Positions 38,794 to 47,686 of a DNA stretch of 64,000 bases are shown in pieces. Under the pieces are notes generated by a model. It ran no database searches. It was not told the DNA's origin and worked only from the letters and a program-made list of their open reading frames with translations. Source of the DNA: Yersinia alsatica (GTDB lineage Bacteria > Pseudomonadota > Gammaproteobacteria > Enterobacterales > Enterobacteriaceae); NCBI RefSeq assembly GCF_902170305.1, contig NZ_CABHWW010000033.1:1-64000 (forward strand), in the 5' to 3' direction. The position numbers and the translations under genes are program-made. Position 1 is the stretch's first letter; every line of letters starts with the position of its first letter.

Positions 38794-40313
38794 TCAAACC
38801 CTTGTGCGCTTGCCGTAACCAATGCCGATTCACTGGCCAACTGACGAGAAACATTCGCCGTCAGTTTGCCGTTCGACATCACCAGAATGCGGTCTGATAC
38901 CGCCATGATTTCTTTCAGATCTGAGGTGGAAAATAGAATGCCAATTCCCTGTTCAGAGAGTTTCACCATCATTTCAAACACATCAGCTTTTGCGCCGACG
39001 TCAATACCCCGAGTCGGCTCATCCAGCAGTAAAATGTTCGGGCTAGTCAGTAATGAGCGGCCAATCACCACTTTTTGCTGATTGCCACCACTGAGTGCCT
39101 GAATTTCCACTTCCGGCGAAGAGACTTTGATCGACAAGTCGCCAATAACCGATGCCACCACCTGTGACTCACTCTCCTGCCAGATGGCGAAGCGATGTTT
39201 CAGCCGACGCCATAAGCTGGCAATGGTCAGATTGTTAGCCACCGAGGAAGCAGGGAAAATGCCGGTTTTTTTACGGTCTTCCGGCACCAGACTCATGCCA
39301 AGACGGATGCGCTCCGCCGTCGAGGTTTTGGCATTAATCGCCGTACCATTAAGCCGAATCGTGCCGAGATAGTTTTGCTGAGTGCCGAGCAGACATTCAA
39401 ACAACTCGGTGCGCCCCGCCCCCATCAAGCCATAAATACCGACGATTTCACCCGCTCGAACTGCCAGCGAAACCTGATTCACTACGGTATTACCGGATTC
39501 ATTGATTAAAGTGACGTTATCCACTTCCATCATTGGTGCACCGCAAGTCCGGTCGGGGTGGAGGAAGCTAGAGACCGGATCACTGCCCAACATTTCCCGC
39601 ACAATCCACGGCACATCAATGTCTTTGACCGCGGCTTCTGCTTGAAAACGCCCATCACGCAGGATGGTGATGTAGTCACCAATCGCCATCAACTCTTCCA
39701 GCCGATGGGAAATGTAGACGATGGAAACCCCCTGTCGAGTCAGCTCACGAATCACCCGAAACAGAATATCGACTTCCGTTTTGCTCAGTGCTGAAGTCGG
39801 CTCATCGAGAATCAGAATGTCCGCCTGTTCTGCCAATGCCTTGGCAATTTCAATTAACTGCTGCTGACCGACTTTGAGATTTGAGACCATCTCTTTCGGT
39901 GAAATGGCCTGATCAAGGCGCGCCATCAGTTGCTCTGCAATCAACTCCTGCGCAGCCTGATTAATAGGTTTCAAACCTTGCTGGATCTCGCGTCCCAGAA
40001 AAATATTTTCCGCGACATTGAGATTTTCTGACAGGTTTAGCTCCTGATGCACCATGCCGATACCGAGCGCTGCTGCCTCGCGAGTATTGGCAATGGTTAC
40101 CGGCTGCTGATTCAGATAGATTTGCCCAGAGGTTTGCTGCTGCACACCGGCCAAAATCTTCATTAGTGTTGATTTTCCAGCACCATTTTCACCAATAATC
40201 ACATTCACTTTGCCGCGATAAACATTGTAACTGACGGCATCTAACGCCAACGTGCCAGGAAAACGCATGGAAATGTCCTCAGCGCGCATGACGATGTCAG
40301 GTCTGTGGTCCAT
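38790..40313 (-). CDS. Sugar ABC transporter ATPase with two nucleotide-binding domains (RbsA family)
   Basis: A 507-residue tandem ABC ATPase. The first domain has Walker A GENGAGKSTLMK, signature VGQQQLIEIAKAL and Walker B ILILDEPTSALS. The second has a degenerate P-loop GLMGAGRTELFE, the signature LSGGNQQKVVIGRSL and LLLDEPTRGIDVGAKADV. This asymmetric layout is typical of RbsA/MglA/XylG. The start overlaps the stop codon of the upstream lipoprotein gene by one base (TAATG). It energises uptake through the permease encoded next. Confidence 0.93.
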   Translation of the reverse strand: MDHRPDIVMRAEDISMRFPGTLALDAVSYNVYRGKVNVIIGENGAGKSTLMKILAGVQQQTSGQIYLNQQPVTIANTREAAALGIGMVHQELNLSENLNVAENIFLGREIQQGLKPINQAAQELIAEQLMARLDQAISPKEMVSNLKVGQQQLIEIAKALAEQADILILDEPTSALSKTEVDILFRVIRELTRQGVSIVYISHRLEELMAIGDYITILRDGRFQAEAAVKDIDVPWIVREMLGSDPVSSFLHPDRTCGAPMMEVDNVTLINESGNTVVNQVSLAVRAGEIVGIYGLMGAGRTELFECLLGTQQNYLGTIRLNGTAINAKTSTAERIRLGMSLVPEDRKKTGIFPASSVANNLTIASLWRRLKHRFAIWQESESQVVASVIGDLSIKVSSPEVEIQALSGGNQQKVVIGRSLLTSPNILLLDEPTRGIDVGAKADVFEMMVKLSEQGIGILFSTSDLKEIMAVSDRILVMSNGKLTANVSRQLASESALVTASAQGFE

Positions 40314-40930
40314 TAGTGGCTCTCCTTATTCAAACTGAGTGGCACCGCATTACTCAGGCTGGTCGGCGTTAATGTCACGGCGGCCAAGACCTCGACTTGT
40401 TGCCCGACCCAACTGGCATCAGGTTTTGCTACATCCTGTAGCGCACGTTTACTTAATGCCTTAGAGAGCTGGGCGTACTGCACTTGGTTCTTAAAATCTT
40501 CGAAGCGAATAAAGGTTGAGGCATCACGGATAGCATTGCCTTTGACGATCGGCCCCAATTGCAGCACTTGCTCATCACCATCGACTGCGACTCTCATCAC
40601 CCCTTCCCGCCCTTCTGTTTCTACCGCCACCACTTTGCCACTAAAACGCACAAAACGACTTTGGCTATTCTTTCCTGGTACTGGCTGACTTTGCTGCTGT
40701 TTAACCTGTTGCCAACTGACGGCATTACTGTTGGCGAATGGCATCACTTTGCTCACCCAAATGGTGGCGGCGACTTTGTCTGGTGGTTGGTTGTAGTCAC
40801 TGACTACCGCATTGGGATCAACCGGCAGGATCGGCTTGCCGTTTTCATCCAAATCCACCAAGGTGCAAGCCACCAGCACGGCGCTGATCACCAACAATCC
40901 GCCTGCTTTCGATAGGGCACTGAACCACAT
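40313..40930 (-). CDS. DUF2291 periplasmic lipoprotein
   Basis: A 205-residue exported lipoprotein: signal core AGGLLVISAVLVAC with the lipobox Cys22, then a soluble domain with a central OB-like beta region (RFVRFSGKVVAVETEGREGVMRVAVDGDEQVLQLG). It belongs to the poorly characterised DUF2291 family, which tends to sit beside ribose-type ABC systems. It lies between the binding-protein and ATPase genes, 1 bp overlap with the latter, so it is probably an accessory part of this importer. Its function is unknown. Its ribosome-binding site AGGAGG can be masked by an upstream hairpin. Confidence 0.75.
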   Translation of the reverse strand: MWFSALSKAGGLLVISAVLVACTLVDLDENGKPILPVDPNAVVSDYNQPPDKVAATIWVSKVMPFANSNAVSWQQVKQQQSQPVPGKNSQSRFVRFSGKVVAVETEGREGVMRVAVDGDEQVLQLGPIVKGNAIRDASTFIRFEDFKNQVQYAQLSKALSKRALQDVAKPDASWVGQQVEVLAAVTLTPTSLSNAVPLSLNKESH

Positions 40931-40934
40931 ACTG

Positions 40935-40965
40935 CCTCCTGTCAGGAGGGGCAGTGACGCCCCTC
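40935..40965 (-). promoter_or_regulatory. Intercistronic hairpins that can mask a ribosome-binding site
   Basis: On the minus strand GAGGGGC/GCCCCTC (40959-40965 with 40946-40952) forms a 7-bp stem after the binding-protein gene. The alternative pairing CCTCC with GGAGG (40945-40949 with 40935-40939) would hide the AGGAGG ribosome-binding site of the lipoprotein gene. The two share bases and exclude each other. The structure could set a high ratio of binding protein to membrane components. Regulation is inferred. Confidence 0.55.
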
Positions 40966-41006
40966 ATTGCCTTTAAACGCGCGTCTAGTGAATCTTATTC
41001 AAGGAT

Positions 41007-42056
<1,050 letters not shown>

Positions 42057-42152
42057 TCACAAATTAGTCGATGAGGAAGACCATAAAACCGAGCATAACA
42101 ATCACTATCTTGAAGATAGCCACTGTAAAAACGAATTGATCTCCCCAATGAA

Positions 42153-42172
42153 ATGTATAAAATTTTATACAT
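42153..42172 (+). promoter_or_regulatory. 20-bp perfect palindrome upstream of the XRE gene
   Basis: ATGTATAAAATTTTATACAT is a perfect 20-bp inverted repeat ending 17 bp before the start codon of the HTH gene. Antitoxin-type XRE proteins usually repress their own promoter through such a site, so an autoregulatory operator is likely. Confidence 0.6.
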
Positions 42173-42189
42173 ACATCAAGGAGTGATGA

Positions 42190-42591
42190 ATGATTGGAAA
42201 AATAATTGATTGGCTCGTTACAAAGAAGTTATTCATGAGCGGAGAAGAAAAAATGACAGATAAAATTGATACGGCATCACGTCACATGACTACCGCTGAA
42301 GATAATATTTTTACTGACTTGGGCTTTTCTGATGCTAAGGCCACTCAACTATTGGCCGAATCAAATGCAGATATTGAACAAGCTTTAGCGATGAAAAAGG
42401 CTCTGATGACATCGATCGCAAGCTGGATAAAATCAGAGGGAATACGGCAAGTGGACGCGGCCACATTATTACATGTGTCGCGCCCAAGAGTTTCCGATGT
42501 AGTTAATCAAAAAGCGGAGAAATTCACTCTTGATTCATTAATTTGCATGGCGAGCAATATTGGTAAAAAAGTGACACTTATTATTGAGTAA
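42190..42591 (+). CDS. XRE-family helix-turn-helix protein (antitoxin-like, solo)
   Basis: A 133-residue DNA-binding protein. The C-terminal half is an HTH_XRE domain (IASWIKSEGIRQVDAATLLHVSRPRVSDVVNQKAEKFTLDSLICMASNIGKKV), preceded by a helix-rich segment (EDNIFTDLGFSDAKATQLLAESNADIEQALAMKKALM) as in HigA/RelB-linked XRE antitoxins. The first ATG has an ideal AAGGAG at 6 nt; an internal ATG (MTDKID) with GGAG is an alternative start. No toxin gene is seen on either side, so it is an orphan antitoxin or a free-standing regulator. It converges on dmsD. Confidence 0.75.
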   Translation: MIGKIIDWLVTKKLFMSGEEKMTDKIDTASRHMTTAEDNIFTDLGFSDAKATQLLAESNADIEQALAMKKALMTSIASWIKSEGIRQVDAATLLHVSRPRVSDVVNQKAEKFTLDSLICMASNIGKKVTLIIE

Positions 42592-42608
42592 ATAACTAAA
42601 TGATGACG

Positions 42609-43229
42609 CTAGCGATATAACTTAACCACAGCCGGTGTCACCTGCAATTCATGATGCCAATGGGTCAGCGTTAAGGCCGCTAATTGGGCAACCCCCTGAT
42701 AAAACGGATGTCCGGCATCAGATTGCAGTAAATCCAGATAGCGGTAAGCCCAAGGTAGTAAGTGTTCAGCCAGTAAATCAGGTAACTTTTCAGGCTGATT
42801 TTCGGCCAGCCAGGCCACCATCATCAGTAATAAACCGAATTGATCTTCCGGCTCTTCCGTATCCAGTGTGACTTCCACTTGCTGCTCGGCCATCCAGTTG
42901 CGCAGTTTTAGGGTTGAATCGCCAAACAGCACATTTTCTTTATCCAGATATACTGACCCCCAAGGTGGGGCGGGTAAGGCATAAGGGCCAATAAATAGCC
43001 GCTGCCAAGCCTCTTCCCGAGTTTCCTGTGCATCCGACTGCGCCAGTAAAGCGGCAATAGGGGCCAGTTGTTCTTCACTCCCATAGGGCCATTGCGCTAG
43101 CCATGAACCACTACTTAATTGCGCCACAATATCACTGCATGCCGGACTATCTGGCTCACAATAAAACAGCGCGCCAAGCACTCGGCCAGTGAGCGCAATG
43201 TGTTGATAAGCAATATTGTTTTCAACCAT
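42609..43229 (-). CDS. dmsD: Tat-proofreading chaperone DmsD
   Basis: A cytoplasmic chaperone that binds the twin-arginine leader of DmsA until its molybdenum cofactor is inserted. The 206-residue all-helical protein of the TorD/DmsD family contains QRLFIGPYALPAPPWGSVYLDKENVLFG (the conserved proline-rich leader-binding region) and EPEDQFGLLLMMVAWLAE. It follows dmsABC on the same strand, separated by a 228-bp repeat-containing gap. Confidence 0.93.
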   Translation of the reverse strand: MVENNIAYQHIALTGRVLGALFYCEPDSPACSDIVAQLSSGSWLAQWPYGSEEQLAPIAALLAQSDAQETREEAWQRLFIGPYALPAPPWGSVYLDKENVLFGDSTLKLRNWMAEQQVEVTLDTEEPEDQFGLLLMMVAWLAENQPEKLPDLLAEHLLPWAYRYLDLLQSDAGHPFYQGVAQLAALTLTHWHHELQVTPAVVKLYR

Positions 43230-43457
43230 TAAATATTATCCTGAATGATATTGGCTTCAGATTAAACCAGCTACTGCGCCAACCCAGAATGGCGAAGCGC
43301 AGTAGCCGTTTAGTGAGCACTCTCGATCAAGGCGTTGCGAGCAAAGTCAGTCTGGGCGCGCCCAGCGCACAGCCAGTGGAGTGTACATCAGTACATGACA
43401 CTGGCGAGCACTGCGCCAACCCAGAATGGCGAAGCGCAGTAGCCGTTTAGTGAGCAA
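43230..43457. repeat. Structured intergenic repeat with a 47-bp direct duplication
   Basis: An exact 47-bp direct repeat lies at 43273-43319 and 43410-43456 (period 137). The first copy folds as CTACTGCGC/GCGCAGTAG (43271-43279 with 43297-43305). Between the copies are a perfect palindrome CTGGGCGCGCCCAG (43352-43365) and the arms CCAGTG/CACTGG (43373-43378, 43399-43404) around TGTACATCAGTACAT. It resembles a palindromic dispersed repeat of Yersinia (YPAL-like) with a partial duplication; that link is from memory, not a search. Confidence 0.85.
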
Positions 43458-44333
43458 TTACCCGCCGACTGCCATACCGACCGTCATATGCAGCCCATAA
43501 AATACACCGCGGCCAATCAATTCACCGGCAATAATCAATAGCATGGCAAAGATCATCCCCAGTGTCATTGGTGTGCGACCACGAATTAATGGGCAAATCC
43601 AGCATCCTAGCCCCAAGACCAGCAGCACTAACCGCCATACCATCAGCGTGCCGTAATTGGGGATCAACTCTGAAGCCTGTTGTACTGAGCTATATATGGT
43701 CGGCAAACTCGCCGCCTGCATAATGACACTGGCAATACTGATAATCAGCGCCAATACACTGATCATCGGCAATTGCAGCATCATGCGCCCATTAGCCTTA
43801 TCCATATTGATATCAGCCAATTGTAGCAGCAGATAGCCTAACATTGGGCCACCAATAAACACCGTCAATACAAAGCCCAGCGGCGTATAGAGATTATCCC
43901 AAGTTGGCACCGTATTAATGGAATAAACCATGCACATAGCATAAACAAATACCACGCCCAAGATCATGGCAATCACCAGCCAGATTTTGCCAAGCATGGC
44001 GGGCATTTTATCCAATACCGCCAGTAACCAGTAAAAACCAGCCACCGCAAAGAACGCCGAACCGGCGGCAATCTCATTACTCAGTGCCGATTCCCCAACT
44101 CTATTTAATGAGTTGAACGCGCGCATGGGCGAGCCCAAATGCAGTGTCGAGGCGATAAAAGCCAGCGCCATCAGCACCCACAAGACAAACATACTGCGGT
44201 GAACCCGCTGTTGCTGTCCGCGATTCAAACCACCGAAAATCAGTGCCAGCCCAAGGACAATAAAGCCCCCGACCACACACTGCCCCAATACCGTAAAGAC
44301 CATTAGTGGCCATTCATGCCATCCCATGCCCAT
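43458..44333 (-). CDS. dmsC: DMSO reductase membrane anchor DmsC
   Basis: The 291-residue integral membrane subunit that anchors DmsAB and oxidises menaquinol. Eight membrane segments are visible (for example VFTVLGQCVVGGFIVLGLALIFG and FVLTVFIGGPMLGYLLLQLA). It starts MGMGWHEWPLM, as in E. coli DmsC (MGSGWHEWPLM). The start follows GGAGGAGGT, which lies at the end of dmsB; an ATG 21 codons upstream inside dmsB is rejected. Confidence 0.94.
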   Translation of the reverse strand: MGMGWHEWPLMVFTVLGQCVVGGFIVLGLALIFGGLNRGQQQRVHRSMFVLWVLMALAFIASTLHLGSPMRAFNSLNRVGESALSNEIAAGSAFFAVAGFYWLLAVLDKMPAMLGKIWLVIAMILGVVFVYAMCMVYSINTVPTWDNLYTPLGFVLTVFIGGPMLGYLLLQLADINMDKANGRMMLQLPMISVLALIISIASVIMQAASLPTIYSSVQQASELIPNYGTLMVWRLVLLVLGLGCWICPLIRGRTPMTLGMIFAMLLIIAGELIGRGVFYGLHMTVGMAVGG

Positions 44334-44334
44334 A

Positions 44335-44952
44335 TTACACCTCCTCCGGATTTGCCAGATGACCGGTGGTATCTCTGACCGGGCGGCTGTTGGCATTAGG
44401 TTTCACGACGATATTCGGCAACGTGAAATGTGCTGCCGGCAATGGCGCGACTTCGGCTAAATCACCGTATTTCGCACGCAGTTCATCGATAGGGGCCATA
44501 TCCAGCGCCCGCAATGGGCAGGATTCGACACAGATCGGTTTTTTACCTGCGGCCACGCGCTCATAGCAACCATCACACTTGGTCATATGCCCTTTTTCGG
44601 CATCATATTGCGGCGCACCATACGGGCAAGCCATATGGCAGTATCGGCAACCGATACAAATATCCTCGTTTACCACCACGAAGCCATCGTCTCGTTTATG
44701 CATTGCGCCACTCGGACACACCTTAGTACAGGCGGGATCACTACAGTGGTTGCAGGCGATAGACAGATAGTAAGCAAACACATTTTGGTGCCATGCGCCG
44801 TTATCTTGTTGCCAATCCCCACCGGCATATTCATAAATGCGCCGGAAACTGACATCGGTTGATAAGTTTTTAAAGTCCTTGCAAGCCAGCTCGCAAGTTT
44901 TGCAACCCGTGCAACGGCTGGAGTCGATGTAAAAACCATATTGCGTCATCAT
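44335..44952 (-). CDS. dmsB: DMSO reductase iron-sulfur subunit DmsB
   Basis: An electron-transfer subunit with four [4Fe-4S] clusters. The 205-residue protein has four cysteine groups: CTGCKTCELAC, CNHCSDPACTKVC, CIGCRYCHMAC and CDGCYERV...CVESC. It is the E. coli length and nearly collinear with it. It passes electrons from DmsC to the molybdenum site in DmsA, and is carried to the membrane with DmsA by the Tat system. It starts 8 bp after dmsA. Confidence 0.97.
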   Translation of the reverse strand: MMTQYGFYIDSSRCTGCKTCELACKDFKNLSTDVSFRRIYEYAGGDWQQDNGAWHQNVFAYYLSIACNHCSDPACTKVCPSGAMHKRDDGFVVVNEDICIGCRYCHMACPYGAPQYDAEKGHMTKCDGCYERVAAGKKPICVESCPLRALDMAPIDELRAKYGDLAEVAPLPAAHFTLPNIVVKPNANSRPVRDTTGHLANPEEV

Positions 44953-44960
44953 TTAGCTCC

Positions 44961-47405
44961 TTATGCCTTGGTTACTTGAACGAGGTTGGTATGGGATGGA
45001 TTCCCTTTCGCCAACGGAGACGGTCGCTGAGTGGTCAATACGTTAATACTGCCCGCTCGGTCGATACGTTTTTCATCCGGGCTGTACCACGCCCCCTCAC
45101 CCAGTGCGACAACTCCCGGCATCATGCGCGGAGTGACTTTAGCGTTAATCTGAACCTCGCCACGGCCATTGAATATCCGCACCATATCGCCATTCTTGAT
45201 ATTGCGTTGCCCGGCATCTATCGGGTTAATCCACATCTCCTGACGACAAGATGCTTTCAGTACATCGACGTTACCGTAAGTTGAGTGGGTTCTGGCTTTA
45301 TAATGGAATCCGGTAAGTTGCAGCGGATATTTCTGGTTAAGAGGATCGTCGAAGCTTTCAAAACCAGCAGCATAGACCGGCAGTGGGTCGATAACATCGT
45401 CTGGTTGTAGCTCCCAAGTGGCAGCAATCTGCGCCAGCTCGGCAGAGTAAATCTCGATTTTGCCCGATGGCGTGCTGAGTGGATTTGCCTCGGGATCGGC
45501 GCGAAACTCTTTATAGGCAACATGGTGGCCTTCAGGATCGCGTTTTTTAAAGATACCCTGCTGACGGAACTCCTCGAATGAAGGCAGCTCTGGAATGGCT
45601 TGTTGTGATTGCTGGTAAAGGTAGCGCAGCCAACCTTCCTGAGTGCGGCCCTCGGTGAATTGTTGCTCGACACCCATGCGTTTTGCCAGCTCAGTGGTCA
45701 TCTCATAGATGTTTTTGCATTCAAAGCGCGGTTTGATCACCTGATCGGCAAAGATGACATACGCCATGTTGCCACTAGAAGCATCAAGGCAGAAGTCCAT
45801 CTGCTCGGAAGCGGTGCAGTCTGGCAAGATAATATCGGCATATTTTGCCGACGACGTCATGTGGTTATCGATGACCACAATCATTTCGCATTTCTTATCA
45901 TCTTGCAGAATTTCATGGGTGCGGTTGATTTCAGCGTGCTGATTAATTAGGCAGTTGCTGGCGTAGTTCCAGATAAACTTGATTGGCACATCCAGTTTAT
46001 CTTTGCCACGCACACCATCGCGAGTCGCGGTCATTTCCGGGCCACGCTCAATGGCATCCGTCCACATAAACATGGAAATACTGGTCTTAACCGGGTTTTC
46101 CAAGGTCGGCATGCGGACGAATGGTAAATCATAGGAACCTTCACGAGCCCCTGAGTTACCGCCATTAATCCCGACGTTACCTGTCAGAATAGCCAGCATC
46201 GCAATGGCACGACTGGTATTTTCACCATTGGAATGGCGCTGCGGCCCCCAACCTTGAGCAATATAAGCCGGTTTGACCGAGCCTATTTCGCGCCCCAGTT
46301 TGATGATTTTTGCCGCTGGAATACCGGTAATGGCTTCCGCCCACTGTGGCGTTTTGGCCGTTTTATCTGCCCCTTGGCCTAAAATGTAAGCTTTATAATG
46401 ACCATTTTTCGGTGCGCCTTCCGGCAAGGTTTTCTCGTCATAACCGACGCAATATTTGTCGAGGAATGGCTGATCCACCAGATTCTCGGTGATCATCACA
46501 TAAGCCAGCGCCGAGGCGAGCGCGGCATCGGTTCCTGGCCGTAGCGGGATCCATTCATCTTCACGACCTGCTGCGGTATCAGTATAGCGAGGGTCAATCA
46601 CTATCATCTTGGCATTGGATTTCTCCCGTGCCTGCTCCAGATAATAGGTCACGCCGCCGCCACTCATCCGGGTTTCGCCTGGGTTGTTACCGAACAGCAC
46701 CACCAACTTACTGTTTTCAATGTCGGATGGGCTATTGCCATCAGCCCAGCCGCCATAGGTGTAATTCAAACCTGCGGCGATTTGTGCGGTACTGTAGTCA
46801 CCATAATGATTGAGATAACCACCACAACAATTCATCAACCGCGCCAATAAGGTTGAACCCGGTGGCCAAGAGCGAGTTATTGTGCCGCCCAAGGTACCGG
46901 TGCCATAGTTCAGATAGATGGCCTCGTTACCGTATTCCTTAATAATGTGCTGCATGCTGGCGGCGATAGTATCAAACGCTTCTTCCCACGAGATGCGCTT
47001 GAACTTACCTTCCCCACGCGCGCCAACACGCTTCATCGGATATTTTAACCGGTCTGGGTTATACACCCGGCGGCGCATTGAACGGCCTCGCAGACAAGCA
47101 CGTACCTGATGCAGGCCGTCGAAATTATCATCGCCAGTGTTGTCGGTTTCGACGTATTTAATTTCGCCATCAACGACATGCATACGTAATGGGCAGCGGC
47201 TACCGCAGTTAACGGTACAAGCACTCCATATCACTTTGCCGTCGTTGGCCGGGTTTATTGCAGATTGGACAGCTCGAGCCGCACGGGAGAACGGCAGCGA
47301 AAACGCACCGGTGGCGACGGCAAGACCGCCGACCAGTGTCGTTTGGACCAGTTTTCGGCGGGTGACTTCTGCGGTTAACAGTCGGGATTCGTTGGTCTCT
47401 TTCAT
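44961..47405 (-). CDS. dmsA: DMSO reductase catalytic subunit DmsA
   Basis: The molybdopterin (bis-MGD) subunit that reduces dimethyl sulfoxide and related S- or N-oxides as terminal electron acceptor. The 814-residue precursor, the E. coli length, has a twin-arginine leader (EVTRRKLVQTTLVGGLAVATG), a cysteine group TVNCGSRC for its FeS cluster and YTYGGWADGNSPSDIENSK with the Ser ligand of molybdenum. The C-terminal MGD-binding domain ends QRPSPLAKGNPSHTNLVQV. The start MKETNES is used for family length; an ATG 7 codons upstream is possible. An FNR-like box lies about 200 bp upstream. Confidence 0.96.
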   Translation of the reverse strand: MKETNESRLLTAEVTRRKLVQTTLVGGLAVATGAFSLPFSRAARAVQSAINPANDGKVIWSACTVNCGSRCPLRMHVVDGEIKYVETDNTGDDNFDGLHQVRACLRGRSMRRRVYNPDRLKYPMKRVGARGEGKFKRISWEEAFDTIAASMQHIIKEYGNEAIYLNYGTGTLGGTITRSWPPGSTLLARLMNCCGGYLNHYGDYSTAQIAAGLNYTYGGWADGNSPSDIENSKLVVLFGNNPGETRMSGGGVTYYLEQAREKSNAKMIVIDPRYTDTAAGREDEWIPLRPGTDAALASALAYVMITENLVDQPFLDKYCVGYDEKTLPEGAPKNGHYKAYILGQGADKTAKTPQWAEAITGIPAAKIIKLGREIGSVKPAYIAQGWGPQRHSNGENTSRAIAMLAILTGNVGINGGNSGAREGSYDLPFVRMPTLENPVKTSISMFMWTDAIERGPEMTATRDGVRGKDKLDVPIKFIWNYASNCLINQHAEINRTHEILQDDKKCEMIVVIDNHMTSSAKYADIILPDCTASEQMDFCLDASSGNMAYVIFADQVIKPRFECKNIYEMTTELAKRMGVEQQFTEGRTQEGWLRYLYQQSQQAIPELPSFEEFRQQGIFKKRDPEGHHVAYKEFRADPEANPLSTPSGKIEIYSAELAQIAATWELQPDDVIDPLPVYAAGFESFDDPLNQKYPLQLTGFHYKARTHSTYGNVDVLKASCRQEMWINPIDAGQRNIKNGDMVRIFNGRGEVQINAKVTPRMMPGVVALGEGAWYSPDEKRIDRAGSINVLTTQRPSPLAKGNPSHTNLVQVTKA

Positions 47406-47606
47406 AAGATTCCCACTTGGTTGCATTCCAGAAAATGGAGAACATCCGTCAGGATGACATCCGATTAATTCAAAAAAATGAGTAAATAAGCGGGAGGGAG
47501 GGTACTTAATGAGGACCAGTGGCCAGTTACGGCAAATTTTATAATTAGGATAATTAATAACCCGTCCCGCTGATACTATTTTTACCTCTTTTGGGTAGTG
47601 CGGGAA

Positions 47607-47620
47607 TTGCTCAGCATCAA
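47607..47620 (-). promoter_or_regulatory. FNR-like box upstream of dmsA
   Basis: The 14-bp site TTGATGCTGAGCAA (minus strand) matches the FNR consensus TTGAT-N4-ATCAA except for one base. A plausible -10 (TAAAAA, 47579-47584) lies about 30 bp downstream of its centre, the spacing of a class II activated promoter. Oxygen-responsive control of dmsABC by FNR is established in E. coli. Confidence 0.65.
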
Positions 47621-47686
47621 TAAAGCAATGAGGATTAGGATTTCCTCACCGCTTTATGGTGAATTTGTGATGAATAGCCGTTCTAT

